Virus record (IMG/VR): IMGVR_UViG_3300009705_000053
Coordinates: 1-35,289 of that record
DNA: 35,289 nt
Direction: 5' to 3' (one strand)
DNA from: a virus
In this document: in pieces, positions 14,743 through 20,840 of the stretch
How positions within the stretch are numbered: the stretch's first letter is position 1
Layout: each line of letters begins with the position of its first letter
Made by a program: the position numbers and the translations under genes
Notes under the pieces: model-generated
The model's input: only the letters and a program-made list of their open reading frames with translations
The model's database searches: none
What the model was told of the DNA's origin: nothing

Positions 14743-15405
14743 TTAGGCTGCTTGAATCTTGGCGACCCATGTGTTGATTTTTTTGATGGCATCGGCGGAA
14801 TTTTTGAAATTGGTTTTTCGGAATTTGAAACGTCCGTAATCGCTGCTTATTTTCCCGGACTTCTGCTCTATGGAGATCATTTGCCAATCCGAATTCTGTA
14901 GAATTCCGTTGGTCCACTCGTTCTTGGGGTCCAGAGAGAGTTTTATGATCACATGCATATTTCCCGACCCGCCGCTATCGAGCCTTCCGCTATTGAACGA
15001 CCCCAGATCTGAATAATCAACATACACCCAAGGGACCTTAATCCCTTGTTTCAGCTCTTTCACAAAGTCCTCCACGGTATCACTGTTCAGGTCAACAGCT
15101 TCAGATATCACCGGGATGACATGCTCTGCCTTCACATATACCGAATTCGGGCTAGCCTTCTCTGCCTTCACATATGCCGCAAATGCAGACTCTGATTTAT
15201 CAGCCAGACCCTCTGCCTTATTAAGGTCAGAAGATGTGCCACCCAACCCCATCTTTTTCTCAAATCGCATCCAAGCAGTATGGGTCTTCAGGGCTTCTGC
15301 TCTGAGGGCATCAACTTCCGAGTCCTTGTGCGGTTTGGTCAAAAAGTCTTGATTTTCGTTAAGTGTGTCAGGCATAGCCATTTGTAGTTCGTCGTTTTTG
15401 CTCAT
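14743..15405 (-). CDS. Hypothetical protein at the head of the modular block
   Basis: A 220-residue protein with no recognised family. The N-terminal half is helical and Ala-rich (ALRAEALKTHTAWMRFEKKM, then ADKSESAFAAYVKAEK); ISEA near residue 101 is a possible prohead-protease site; the C-terminal half is beta-rich with KVPWVYVDYSDLGSFNSG and a basic end (KFRKTNFKNSADAIKKINTW). It is the first gene of the modular block in the direction of transcription and has a sigma70-like promoter directly upstream. ATG 15405 is the first start in frame. Confidence 0.6.
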   Translation of the reverse strand: MSKNDELQMAMPDTLNENQDFLTKPHKDSEVDALRAEALKTHTAWMRFEKKMGLGGTSSDLNKAEGLADKSESAFAAYVKAEKASPNSVYVKAEHVIPVISEAVDLNSDTVEDFVKELKQGIKVPWVYVDYSDLGSFNSGRLDSGGSGNMHVIIKLSLDPKNEWTNGILQNSDWQMISIEQKSGKISSDYGRFKFRKTNFKNSADAIKKINTWVAKIQAA

Positions 15406-15411
15406 AATGTA

Positions 15412-15439
15412 TTTGTAACGGGTTGGGGTGTTATGTCAA
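15412..15439 (-). promoter_or_regulatory. Sigma70-like promoter for the modular block
   Basis: On the minus strand TTGACA (15434-15439) is followed after 16 bases by TACAAA (15412-15417), six bases before ATG 15405. Transcription would start at or beside the start codon. This places a promoter at the head of the 4-15 kb gene block. Confidence 0.5.
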
Positions 15440-15528
15440 ACTTTTGCGTAATTTGTATATTACTGCTATTTAGCATATGGAAATTTTGGAAACCGCCAAA
15501 ATATGAATCTTGAAGCGAATTTTTCAAC

Positions 15529-15550
15529 TCAAACTTTCAAACCTGAGTAA
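15529..15550. repeat. Copy 1 of the 22-bp gp41-tail repeat
   Basis: Identical over 22 bases to 16661-16682, where it encodes the end of gp41 (YSGLKV and stop). Here it lies beyond the small-RNA-like locus and ends no gene that I can identify; on the minus strand it still reads YSGLKV-stop in one frame. Confidence 0.85.
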
Positions 15551-15594
15551 AAAGAAAGGCTCTACCGGGGAAACCGGAAGGTCGTTTCCGACCT
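15549..15594 (-). terminator. Hairpins and T-rich run ending the small-RNA-like locus
   Basis: The minus strand holds a perfect six-pair hairpin with a GAAA tetraloop (15579-15594), then a CCGG/CCGG hairpin (15565-15577), then CCTTTCTTTTT. The seven-base gap between second stem and T run makes a rho-independent terminator plausible but not ideal. Confidence 0.45.
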
Positions 15595-15788
15595 CGTCCT
15601 CACCATTCAACCAAAACCTAATTGGTTGTTGCGGACTCGAACCGCGAACTAGAGCCATCGGAAGATTCCTTGCTGGGACTCGAACCCAAAGTGCTCCCAC
15701 CTTTAACCGGCCCTCGATTTCATAAAAGGTTTGAAACCAAGACCCCGGCGCGGGAGTCGAACCCGCGAGCACCAAGCTCTCAACCGAC
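15549..15788 (-). ncRNA. Small-RNA-like locus with three tRNA T-arm-like hairpins
   Basis: On the minus strand three hairpins carry the tRNA T-loop signature GGTTCGANTCC: 15750-15766 (stem GCGGG/CCCGC, extendable to six pairs), 15673-15689 and 15630-15646. Spacing between loops is 78 and 43 bases. I could not fold a full cloverleaf around any of them: D-arms and matching acceptor strands are missing, and the third overlaps the second. Other pairings are GAGC/GCTC just before the first T-arm and ACCTTT/AAAGGT between first and second. A promoter at 15795-15822 and hairpins with a T-rich run at 15549-15594 bound the locus. It may be a novel structured RNA or a cluster of decayed tRNA genes. Confidence 0.5.
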
Positions 15789-15794
15789 ACTTAC

Positions 15795-15822
15795 ATACTA
15801 CCGGAATCCGAAGTTCCGTCAA
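15795..15822 (-). promoter_or_regulatory. Sigma70-like promoter for the small-RNA-like locus
   Basis: Minus strand TTGACG (15817-15822), 16-base spacer, TAGTAT (15795-15800). The same -35 and spacer length occur in the strong promoter at 33766-33793. The predicted start is near 15788, just before the first hairpin. Confidence 0.5.
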
Positions 15823-15857
15823 GGGGTTTCGACACCTTTTTTGAAGTTTTTTTCAAT

Positions 15858-15879
15858 TCAATGTTTCAAGCCTGAATAA
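15858..15879. repeat. Copy 2 of the gp41-tail repeat
   Basis: Matches copies 1 and 3 at 18 of 22 bases. It encodes the end of the cytosine methyltransferase, DYSGLKH, nearly the same as the gp41 end DYSGLKV, although the two proteins are unrelated. Confidence 0.8.
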
Positions 15880-16655
15880 TCGGAAGGCAGAAAGCAATCT
15901 ACCATCTTCATAAGTTCGTAGGCGATGTCTGGCACGATTGCGTTTCCAAGGGCTTTATTACGGTCGCCCCCGTCTCGTATCCCATCAGCCACTCTAGGTA
16001 TTCTGAGTTCAGCTTCCCCTCCTTGCCATCTCGATACGCCGCCTGATGTCTTAATCGAGCTTGGCAGGTACGCTTCATCTCCTTGTATTCCATCCATGCT
16101 GAAGGTTTCCCCACTCGCGTTCCATCTTCCACTGTCGGCGTAAGCGACCACCCAAAGCCTTTCCCGTTTGTGGGGTGCGCCAACGGCGCAAGCTGGAATA
16201 CTGAACGCTTGGCTGGAGTAGCCTTCAACCTCCAAATCGGCTTGCACTTCGTCCAATCCCATTTTGATGAGGTTAGGCACATTCTCACCAATGATCCAAG
16301 TGGGTTTTGATTCTCCGATGACTCGGAGCATTTCAGGCCACAGGTGGCGTTCGTCGTGCTTCCCGAGTTGCTTCCCTGCCTTGCTGTATGGTTGGCAGGG
16401 AAATCCACCAGTGAGCACGTCACATGGGACACCTCGCATTTCTCGGATGTCTCCGTAGTTTGGCACATTTGGCCAGTTGTTTCCCAAAACTCTGATTGCA
16501 TATTTTTCTACCTCCGAAAATCCTATTGTTTTCCATCCCACCCTTTTGGCGGCGGTTGCAAATCCACCTATCCCGCTAAACAAATCCAAATGCCTAACCA
16601 GACGATCCTGTCCACAACTTTTGATGGCATTAATATCCACACATTTTGAATTCAT
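15858..16655 (-). CDS. DNA (cytosine-5)-methyltransferase
   Basis: A complete 265-residue C5-cytosine methyltransferase that transfers a methyl group from SAM to cytosine in DNA. Motif I is DLFSGIGGF (about 24-32), motif IV GGFPCQPYS with catalytic Cys87, motif VI ENV (124-126), motif VIII KRERLWVVA, and motif X NKALGNAIVP near the C-terminus. The target recognition region is short. I choose ATG 16655 (MNSKCVD), five bases after the gp41 stop, over a TTG at 16664 that would overlap it. No restriction enzyme is seen nearby, so it is an orphan enzyme likely protecting phage DNA. Its C-terminus DYSGLKH copies the end of gp41, suggesting cassette insertion. Confidence 0.92.
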   Translation of the reverse strand: MNSKCVDINAIKSCGQDRLVRHLDLFSGIGGFATAAKRVGWKTIGFSEVEKYAIRVLGNNWPNVPNYGDIREMRGVPCDVLTGGFPCQPYSKAGKQLGKHDERHLWPEMLRVIGESKPTWIIGENVPNLIKMGLDEVQADLEVEGYSSQAFSIPACAVGAPHKRERLWVVAYADSGRWNASGETFSMDGIQGDEAYLPSSIKTSGGVSRWQGGEAELRIPRVADGIRDGGDRNKALGNAIVPDIAYELMKMVDCFLPSDYSGLKH

Positions 16656-16660
16656 TTTTA

Positions 16661-16682
16661 TCAAACTTTCAAACCTGAGTAA
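16661..16682. repeat. Copy 3 of the gp41-tail repeat
   Basis: Encodes the last residues and stop of the gp41-like helicase. Identical over 22 bases to 15529-15550. Confidence 0.85.
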
Positions 16683-18061
16683 TCCGGCCCGCCCCCGGAA
16701 GAAAAGGGAGTCTGGGTAGGCTGATTATTACCCTGAACTGAAGACTGGACGATGCCCGCGCTCGGATTCTCAAGATCAAAGAGTCGCATATGGGCCTTAT
16801 CTACCCCAATACAAAATTTCTGGTTGCGCTGGGGGTCATTGTATCGGTTTTTCAACTGTTTGATCATAAGATGACCCTTTGATGCAAGTGCGTCGTTACT
16901 GATCGCAGCAAGCATAAGGTCTGCCGTGGCGGGAAGTCCAAAAGACTCGCTCGTATGCTCAAGCTCAACGTCAGAACTCTTGAAGCCCTCGCGGTTAAGC
17001 TGTGTAGCAGACCAGATAGGAAGCCCTGCCTCCACTGCCAACCCCCGGACCTCCTCGGCAATTGACTTGACATATGAATAGGTGTTGATCGACCCACCTA
17101 GACCACTAATTCGGCTGGACGCACAAATATTCAGGTAGTCAATAAAAATGATGTCCGGGGTAAAGGTTTTCTTCATCTGTAATTCGCTCAACAGGGCGCG
17201 AAAATGCCCAGCATGAGCCGACCCAGTCGGATATTCCTTAACCACAAGCCTCCCCGATGTCTTTTTGCGGATTTCGTTGATCTTTGACTCAAAGGTCGCC
17301 TTGGGAACCCGCTCAAGGTCATCCATAGTGATATCAAAGAGGTTGGCATCAATGCGCTCGGCAATTCGCTCCTCTGCCATCTCCATGGTGATATAGAGCA
17401 CGTTTTTACCCTGTTGCAGAGCTGCGCCAGCAAAGTGGCACATCATCAGGGATTTTCCCACGCCAGTTCCCGCCAAGATGATATTCAGTGTCTTCTTAGG
17501 AACCCCACCTTTGGTGATGGTGTTGAACATTTCCAAATCGAACGAAATCTTCTCTTCGACCCGATGGTATGCATCGTATCGATCAGATGCGTTCTCGATA
17601 TAATCGTGCCCAACAGCGGTGTCAAATGTCACCGCAAGTGCTTTGCTCAGAATCTCGGGAATAGCGCCTTCAGACTTGCCGTCCTTGGTCTTCCCGTCAA
17701 TGATTTGGATTGATTCCATGATGGCGAGGTAGACTGCACGATCCTTGCACCATTTTTCAGTTGCATCCAAAAGCCATTCTTCTTTGGTGTCTTCATCTGT
17801 CTTAGATAGTGAGTGGATGATACTCGTCACCTCATCCGCATTGAGTTTCTTGAAGTCTGACTGCTCATACTCAACCTGTATGGCAGATGTATTAGGGAGT
17901 TTTGAATATTTGATGATAAACCGGAGGATCAGGTCGTAGACGATTCGGTCTGATCCCTCGAAATACTCAGGCTTGATGTGTGGTATGGATTTACGACAAT
18001 ACGACTCCCGCTGTATCAGGTTTCTAAGGATTAGATTTGTCAGATTGGGACTGTTGCTCAT
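16661..18061 (-). CDS. 41: Replicative DNA helicase (T4 gp41-like, DnaB family)
   Basis: A 466-residue RecA-fold hexameric helicase that unwinds the replication fork 5' to 3' and partners with a primase. Walker A is GTGVGKS (198-204), Walker B is within DIIFIDYLN near residue 305, and a conserved LPIWSATQLNREG segment and a KNRYNDP arginine-containing loop follow. Length fits T4 gp41 (475). The N-terminal 38 bases overlap the gene ending at 18024. The C-terminal tail is Gly/Pro/Gln-rich and ends DYSGLKV, whose DNA is the repeat copied twice more downstream. T4 gene 41 neighbours uvsX in T4 too; here uvsX is 2.8 kb upstream. Confidence 0.93.
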   Translation of the reverse strand: MSNSPNLTNLILRNLIQRESYCRKSIPHIKPEYFEGSDRIVYDLILRFIIKYSKLPNTSAIQVEYEQSDFKKLNADEVTSIIHSLSKTDEDTKEEWLLDATEKWCKDRAVYLAIMESIQIIDGKTKDGKSEGAIPEILSKALAVTFDTAVGHDYIENASDRYDAYHRVEEKISFDLEMFNTITKGGVPKKTLNIILAGTGVGKSLMMCHFAGAALQQGKNVLYITMEMAEERIAERIDANLFDITMDDLERVPKATFESKINEIRKKTSGRLVVKEYPTGSAHAGHFRALLSELQMKKTFTPDIIFIDYLNICASSRISGLGGSINTYSYVKSIAEEVRGLAVEAGLPIWSATQLNREGFKSSDVELEHTSESFGLPATADLMLAAISNDALASKGHLMIKQLKNRYNDPQRNQKFCIGVDKAHMRLFDLENPSAGIVQSSVQGNNQPTQTPFSSGGGPDYSGLKV

Positions 18062-18332
18062 TATGTTGTATTTGCTCTTCTAAAATCTGATTCATGATTT
18101 TCCCAAGGATTTCTTGGAAAGGCTCCATTTTTTCGATATCCTGACAAGACCGCTCATCCGGGGTTTTCAGGACATCAAAGTCTATGTTGACCCGGCAAGA
18201 GGTATCATCGCCCTCCTCCTCATGAAACTGCACGGTTTTGAAGGCGAATTCAACTCCATTGAATTCGCCTTCAGTGATCTTCAGGACTGCAAGCCCTGCC
18301 TCGTTGTTGGCTTCTGTAAGTTCAAATTTCAT
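18024..18332 (-). CDS. Hypothetical protein overlapping gp41
   Basis: A 102-residue protein: a beta-rich N-terminal two thirds (LAVLKITEGEFNGVEFAFKT, then CRVNIDFDVLKT) and a helical Gln-rich end (ILGKIMNQILEEQIQHNEQQ). Its 3' end overlaps the start of gp41 by 38 bases in another frame, an unusually long overlap for this genome that suggests coupled translation. No family was recognised. The start overlaps the stop of the upstream gene by ATGA. Confidence 0.65.
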   Translation of the reverse strand: MKFELTEANNEAGLAVLKITEGEFNGVEFAFKTVQFHEEEGDDTSCRVNIDFDVLKTPDERSCQDIEKMEPFQEILGKIMNQILEEQIQHNEQQSQSDKSNP

Positions 18333-18652
18333 TTTAATAGTCCCAGTTTGCGAGCTTCGGTTTCAATAAACGTCAGGTGTGCCAGCTTCTTTGCTGCAAC
18401 CGCTTCCTTTAACACCCTTGCATCAGTCATTCGCGTTCGCGCTTCTTCGTTGGTCTCCTTGCGCACTCCCCAGATTGAATAATCCTTCCCTCCATCATAT
18501 GAATAAAAGTCACATTTTACCCAAAGGGTGTGGTAGCCCTGTTCTCCAAAAGTCAATTGGATTTCTTGCATATATGCAATCAGGTCATTCAGCGACTGCT
18601 CTGCTGGCTCGAAGTGCGGCAGTAATTCTTGTTCGATTTCTTGTTTTACCAT
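18329..18652 (-). CDS. Hypothetical protein
   Basis: A 107-residue protein with a strong ribosome-binding site (GAGGAG about 10 bases before ATG 18652). It combines an N-terminal helix (EQSLNDLIAYMQEIQLTF), a beta-hairpin with aromatic residues (YHTLWVKCDFYSYDGG) and a long basic helix (EEARTRMTDARVLKEAVAAKK). No known domain was recognised. It precedes gp41 in the operon. Confidence 0.65.
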   Translation of the reverse strand: MVKQEIEQELLPHFEPAEQSLNDLIAYMQEIQLTFGEQGYHTLWVKCDFYSYDGGKDYSIWGVRKETNEEARTRMTDARVLKEAVAAKKLAHLTFIETEARKLGLLK

Positions 18653-18692
18653 AAACTTTTTCTCCTCATATTTGAAATGTAATTTTCAGTTT

Positions 18693-18872
18693 TCATTTAG
18701 CCTGTAGTGGGCAATCTTGACTCACTTCTTCCTCTAAGTCAAGTTCTTTTTCTACATTTTTCTGCATCTTGGTGCAAAACCGATCCCCTTCAAATAGGTA
18801 TCCATCGGTGAAGAAGTGCGGGCAATACATGCAACAGGACACTGAGACCGAGGTTTTCTTGTTGGTTTTCAC
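18693..18872 (-). CDS. 59-residue Cys-rich protein (GTG start)
   Basis: An open frame from GTG 18872 to TGA 18693 encodes VKTNKKTSVSVSCCMYCPHF and continues to PLQAK. Cys at 13, 14, 17, 33 and 54 could bind a metal. A short spacer from the upstream terminator (18887-18915) and no clear ribosome-binding site leave the start uncertain. Protein-like composition and fit in the gap are the support. Confidence 0.5.
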   Translation of the reverse strand: MKTNKKTSVSVSCCMYCPHFFTDGYLFEGDRFCTKMQKNVEKELDLEEEVSQDCPLQAK

Positions 18873-18886
18873 GAATCAGCAGAAAG

Positions 18887-18915
18887 AAAACTCAGTTCAG
18901 TCTGAACTGAGTTTT
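18887..18915. terminator. Bidirectional rho-independent terminator
   Basis: A perfect 14-base inverted repeat (AAAACTCAGTTCAG, one central T, then its complement) with T runs readable on both strands. It directly follows the stop of the HTH gene at 18920, so the HTH gene forms a single-gene unit between its own promoter and this terminator. Confidence 0.85.
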
Positions 18916-18919
18916 GGGG

Positions 18920-19171
18920 TTATGCGTTGATTTCGGAGCTTCCGGCTGCTGTGATCTCAACCCAGAAGACTGGAGGCATTCCCGGCTCCTTTTCTTCCAA
19001 GCTTGTCGCAAGCCCTTTTTTGATCAGCGAGCCGAGAATCCCCGCTGTGCTGTGGGATGCATCCGCAATCTCATGAAGCCATCCTTCGCCGGGGGCGTCC
19101 ATCCCCTCTGCAATGCTGTTAAGGAGGGCGGTCTCTTTGGTGGTCGTCGTCGTGTTGTTGTTGTCTCTCAT
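18920..19171 (-). CDS. Small winged-helix DNA-binding protein
   Basis: An 83-residue protein. TALLNSIAEGMDAPGEGWLH, then EIADASHSTAGILGSLIKKG, then PPVFWVEITAAG fits a MarR/ArsR-like winged helix: helix, recognition helix with a STAGILGSL turn, then a beta wing. The N-terminus has a Thr/Asn-rich tract (NNNTTTTT) encoded by trinucleotide repeats. It has its own promoter with a near-leaderless start and a terminator, so it is probably an independently expressed regulator. The target is unknown. Confidence 0.65.
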   Translation of the reverse strand: MRDNNNTTTTTKETALLNSIAEGMDAPGEGWLHEIADASHSTAGILGSLIKKGLATSLEEKEPGMPPVFWVEITAAGSSEINA

Positions 19172-19178
19172 ACGGAAG

Positions 19179-19208
19179 ATAATAAGCGTAACCAGCCGAT
19201 CCTGTCAA
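19179..19208 (-). promoter_or_regulatory. Sigma70-like promoter for the winged-helix gene
   Basis: Minus strand TTGACA (19203-19208), 18-base spacer, TATTAT (19179-19184), then seven bases to ATG 19171. Both boxes are close to consensus, and the predicted start is at the A of ATG. Confidence 0.65.
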
Positions 19209-19215
19209 ATGAAAA

Positions 19216-19854
19216 TCACCCTTTCTTTGAAAAATTCTCAAGGAGAGCGAACGATGGCCCCGGATAGGCGGCTAGTCGGTCATCTGTGTCGATTTTCAAT
19301 CCTAGCTTTTCTGCTTCCTCTGGCGACCAAACCACTCTGGCGAACTTCAGCTCATGCTCCTCGATCAAACTGTCCCACCTACCGCCGTATGACGCTTGCA
19401 GCTCCATGTTTTTCGGCACCGATCCCATGTTGCCAACCCAGAATGGAATAGATTTTGTGAATGCCCAGAATTGCACATCTGGTTTGGACGCCGCGAACTC
19501 CATCCACCCAAGGAAATACTGCTCTGAGAAAAAGTCGCCAGCAGTGTGTGTCCTATTTCGGCGGGCTTTTATAGGCCAACAGTCGGATAAAATGTCACAC
19601 ACCTCGTTTGAGGTTTTGCCACGAACAGCATCGAAGTTCGCCCAGTAACGACTCCGCACAGATGGGTATCTCTCCCCTTGTGCAGAATAACACTTGAATT
19701 TTTGCTTTGGGCCATTCGTGATCTTGCCCGTCGTTCTGTCTGCCTTGGCGAGACACTGTTCCGCTCCGGGGCATGTAGTTCCAGATGGCAAAGACCATGA
19801 CATCGCCTTGGGATCGAAAACGTATCGGTTGACTTTTGTGAACGCGGGTTTCAT
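19216..19854 (-). CDS. GP88-family phage protein
   Basis: A 212-residue protein. KAMSWSLPSGTTCPGAEQCL near the N-terminus, a second Cys in KFKCYSAQGERYPSVR, and later QYFLGWMEFAASKPDVQFWA, FTKSIPFW match the pattern of the gene product 88 family first described in mycobacteriophages. Conserved Cys suggest a metal site. Function is not known for the family; it has no signal peptide or membrane span. ATG 19854 is preceded by the 40-residue membrane protein gene with a six-base gap. Confidence 0.75.
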   Translation of the reverse strand: MKPAFTKVNRYVFDPKAMSWSLPSGTTCPGAEQCLAKADRTTGKITNGPKQKFKCYSAQGERYPSVRSRYWANFDAVRGKTSNEVCDILSDCWPIKARRNRTHTAGDFFSEQYFLGWMEFAASKPDVQFWAFTKSIPFWVGNMGSVPKNMELQASYGGRWDSLIEEHELKFARVVWSPEEAEKLGLKIDTDDRLAAYPGPSFALLENFSKKG

Positions 19855-19860
19855 ATTACT

Positions 19861-19983
19861 TTATCTTAGGATGATTGTGGCGATAACAGCAACGACGTAA
19901 ACTAAAACTACGATGACCGACGATGCAATAGCACAGCCAAGACACGCTTGGTGTTCTGGGAGTGGTGTCTTCCTTTTATTCAT
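19861..19983 (-). CDS. 40-residue single-span membrane protein
   Basis: MNKRKTPLPEHQACLGC is followed by one membrane span (AIASSVIVVLVYVVAVIATI) and ends ILR. A short positively charged N-terminus suggests an inside-N topology. The start overlaps the dUTPase stop by ATGA, and six bases separate it from the GP88 gene, which supports it being real. Function unknown. Confidence 0.6.
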   Translation of the reverse strand: MNKRKTPLPEHQACLGCAIASSVIVVLVYVVAVIATIILR

Positions 19984-20465
19984 GACGAGCAGTTCCTCTC
20001 TTCTTGATTAAGAATCAGATCGACGTTTTCAAGAGGACTCACTCCACTCGATCCAAAGCCATTCACACCACGACCATCTGATTCAGGAAGAGTGTCAACC
20101 TCTGTGAGTGCCGTGGAGGGAGCAACTTCAATAACCATCTGTGCGATGCGGTCTCCGGGTGAAATGCAAAAAACCATATCGCCCAGATTGATAAGCACCA
20201 CGCGGATCTCATCTCGATACCCAGAGTCAACCACACCAGCTAGAATGTCAATTCCACGGTTTGCGGCTAACCCAGACCTCGGGGCTATTCGCCCATAATA
20301 ACCATGCGGAATCGCCATACACACATCCGTGCTAATTGTTTGATGTTTACCGGGCGAAACCTGATATTCATCAGCCGCATACAAATCCCACCCAGCATCG
20401 TGTATATGTGCCTTGGTTGGGACAGTTGCGCGGTCTGACATTCTACAGACTGGTAATTCAATCAT
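19980..20465 (-). CDS. dut: dUTPase (trimeric type)
   Basis: A 161-residue dUTP diphosphatase that hydrolyses dUTP to dUMP and pyrophosphate, keeping uracil out of DNA and feeding thymidylate synthesis. All five motifs are present: HDAGWDLYAA (I), PRSGLA (II), GVVDSGYRDEIRVVLIN (III), GDRIAQMVI (IV) and RGVNGFGSSG (V). I choose ATG 20465 (MIELPVC) because AGGAG lies seven bases upstream; a TTG at 20471 is less likely. The start overlaps the upstream small gene. Works with dCMP deaminase and ribonucleotide reductase. Confidence 0.95.
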   Translation of the reverse strand: MIELPVCRMSDRATVPTKAHIHDAGWDLYAADEYQVSPGKHQTISTDVCMAIPHGYYGRIAPRSGLAANRGIDILAGVVDSGYRDEIRVVLINLGDMVFCISPGDRIAQMVIEVAPSTALTEVDTLPESDGRGVNGFGSSGVSPLENVDLILNQEERNCSS

Positions 20466-20613
20466 TTTCAATCTCCTCTCTCAGTAATGTTATATCTTTT
20501 ATCAAACCCTCAAGGAAGAAATTAAACGTCCTGATCTCTTGGAGGCAAACGATCTCCCTCTGAATCTGGTCCTCCAGATTTTTGACACGCTGTAATATCT
20601 CTCGATTTGTCAT
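20458..20613 (-). CDS. 51-residue coiled-coil protein
   Basis: MTNREILQRVKNLEDQIQRE is followed by IVCLQEIRTFNFFLEGLIKD and ends REEIEND. The regular heptad-like pattern suggests a small coiled coil. Its end overlaps the dUTPase start by eight bases. Function unknown. Confidence 0.6.
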   Translation of the reverse strand: MTNREILQRVKNLEDQIQREIVCLQEIRTFNFFLEGLIKDITLLREEIEND

Positions 20614-20642
20614 TTTTACATGTTTTTATACCGAATATGTCG

Positions 20643-20840
20643 TCATAGTTGTTCCGATACCTCTGGGTAAAACAATTGCGAGGTGAATCTCCCTTGCCGT
20701 TCGTCTTCATAGTCTTTTTCTTCCAAAACATACATATTTGCCCTGCCACATTCCCAGCAGAAACCCTCGACCCAATCGGGGTTTTCTTGAAATGGGATCA
20801 AGCCTTTTTGATCTGCACATTGGATACACCATTTCTTCAT
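20643..20840 (-). CDS. 65-residue zinc-finger-like protein
   Basis: MKKWCIQCADQKGLIPFQEN then WVEGFCWECGRANMYVLEEK: two CxxC pairs (residues 5-8 and 28-31) form a likely zinc ribbon, followed by an acidic tail. The start overlaps the uvsX stop by ATGA (20837-20840), so expression is tied to the recombinase. Function unknown; such ribbons often mediate protein or nucleic-acid contacts. Confidence 0.65.
   Translation of the reverse strand: MKKWCIQCADQKGLIPFQENPDWVEGFCWECGRANMYVLEEKDYEDERQGRFTSQLFYPEVSEQL

Noticed and set aside
15524-15790. Minus-strand open frame of 88 codons
   Set aside because: Its translation (AGSTPAPGSW, VRVPARN, RGSSPQQ) is typical of DNA with tRNA-like T-arms read as protein.
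15600-15820. Three ordinary tRNA genes
   Set aside because: T-loops are clear, but I could not find matching acceptor stems, D-arms or anticodon stems with a conserved T33, and the spacing of the last two is too short. A scanner could overturn this.
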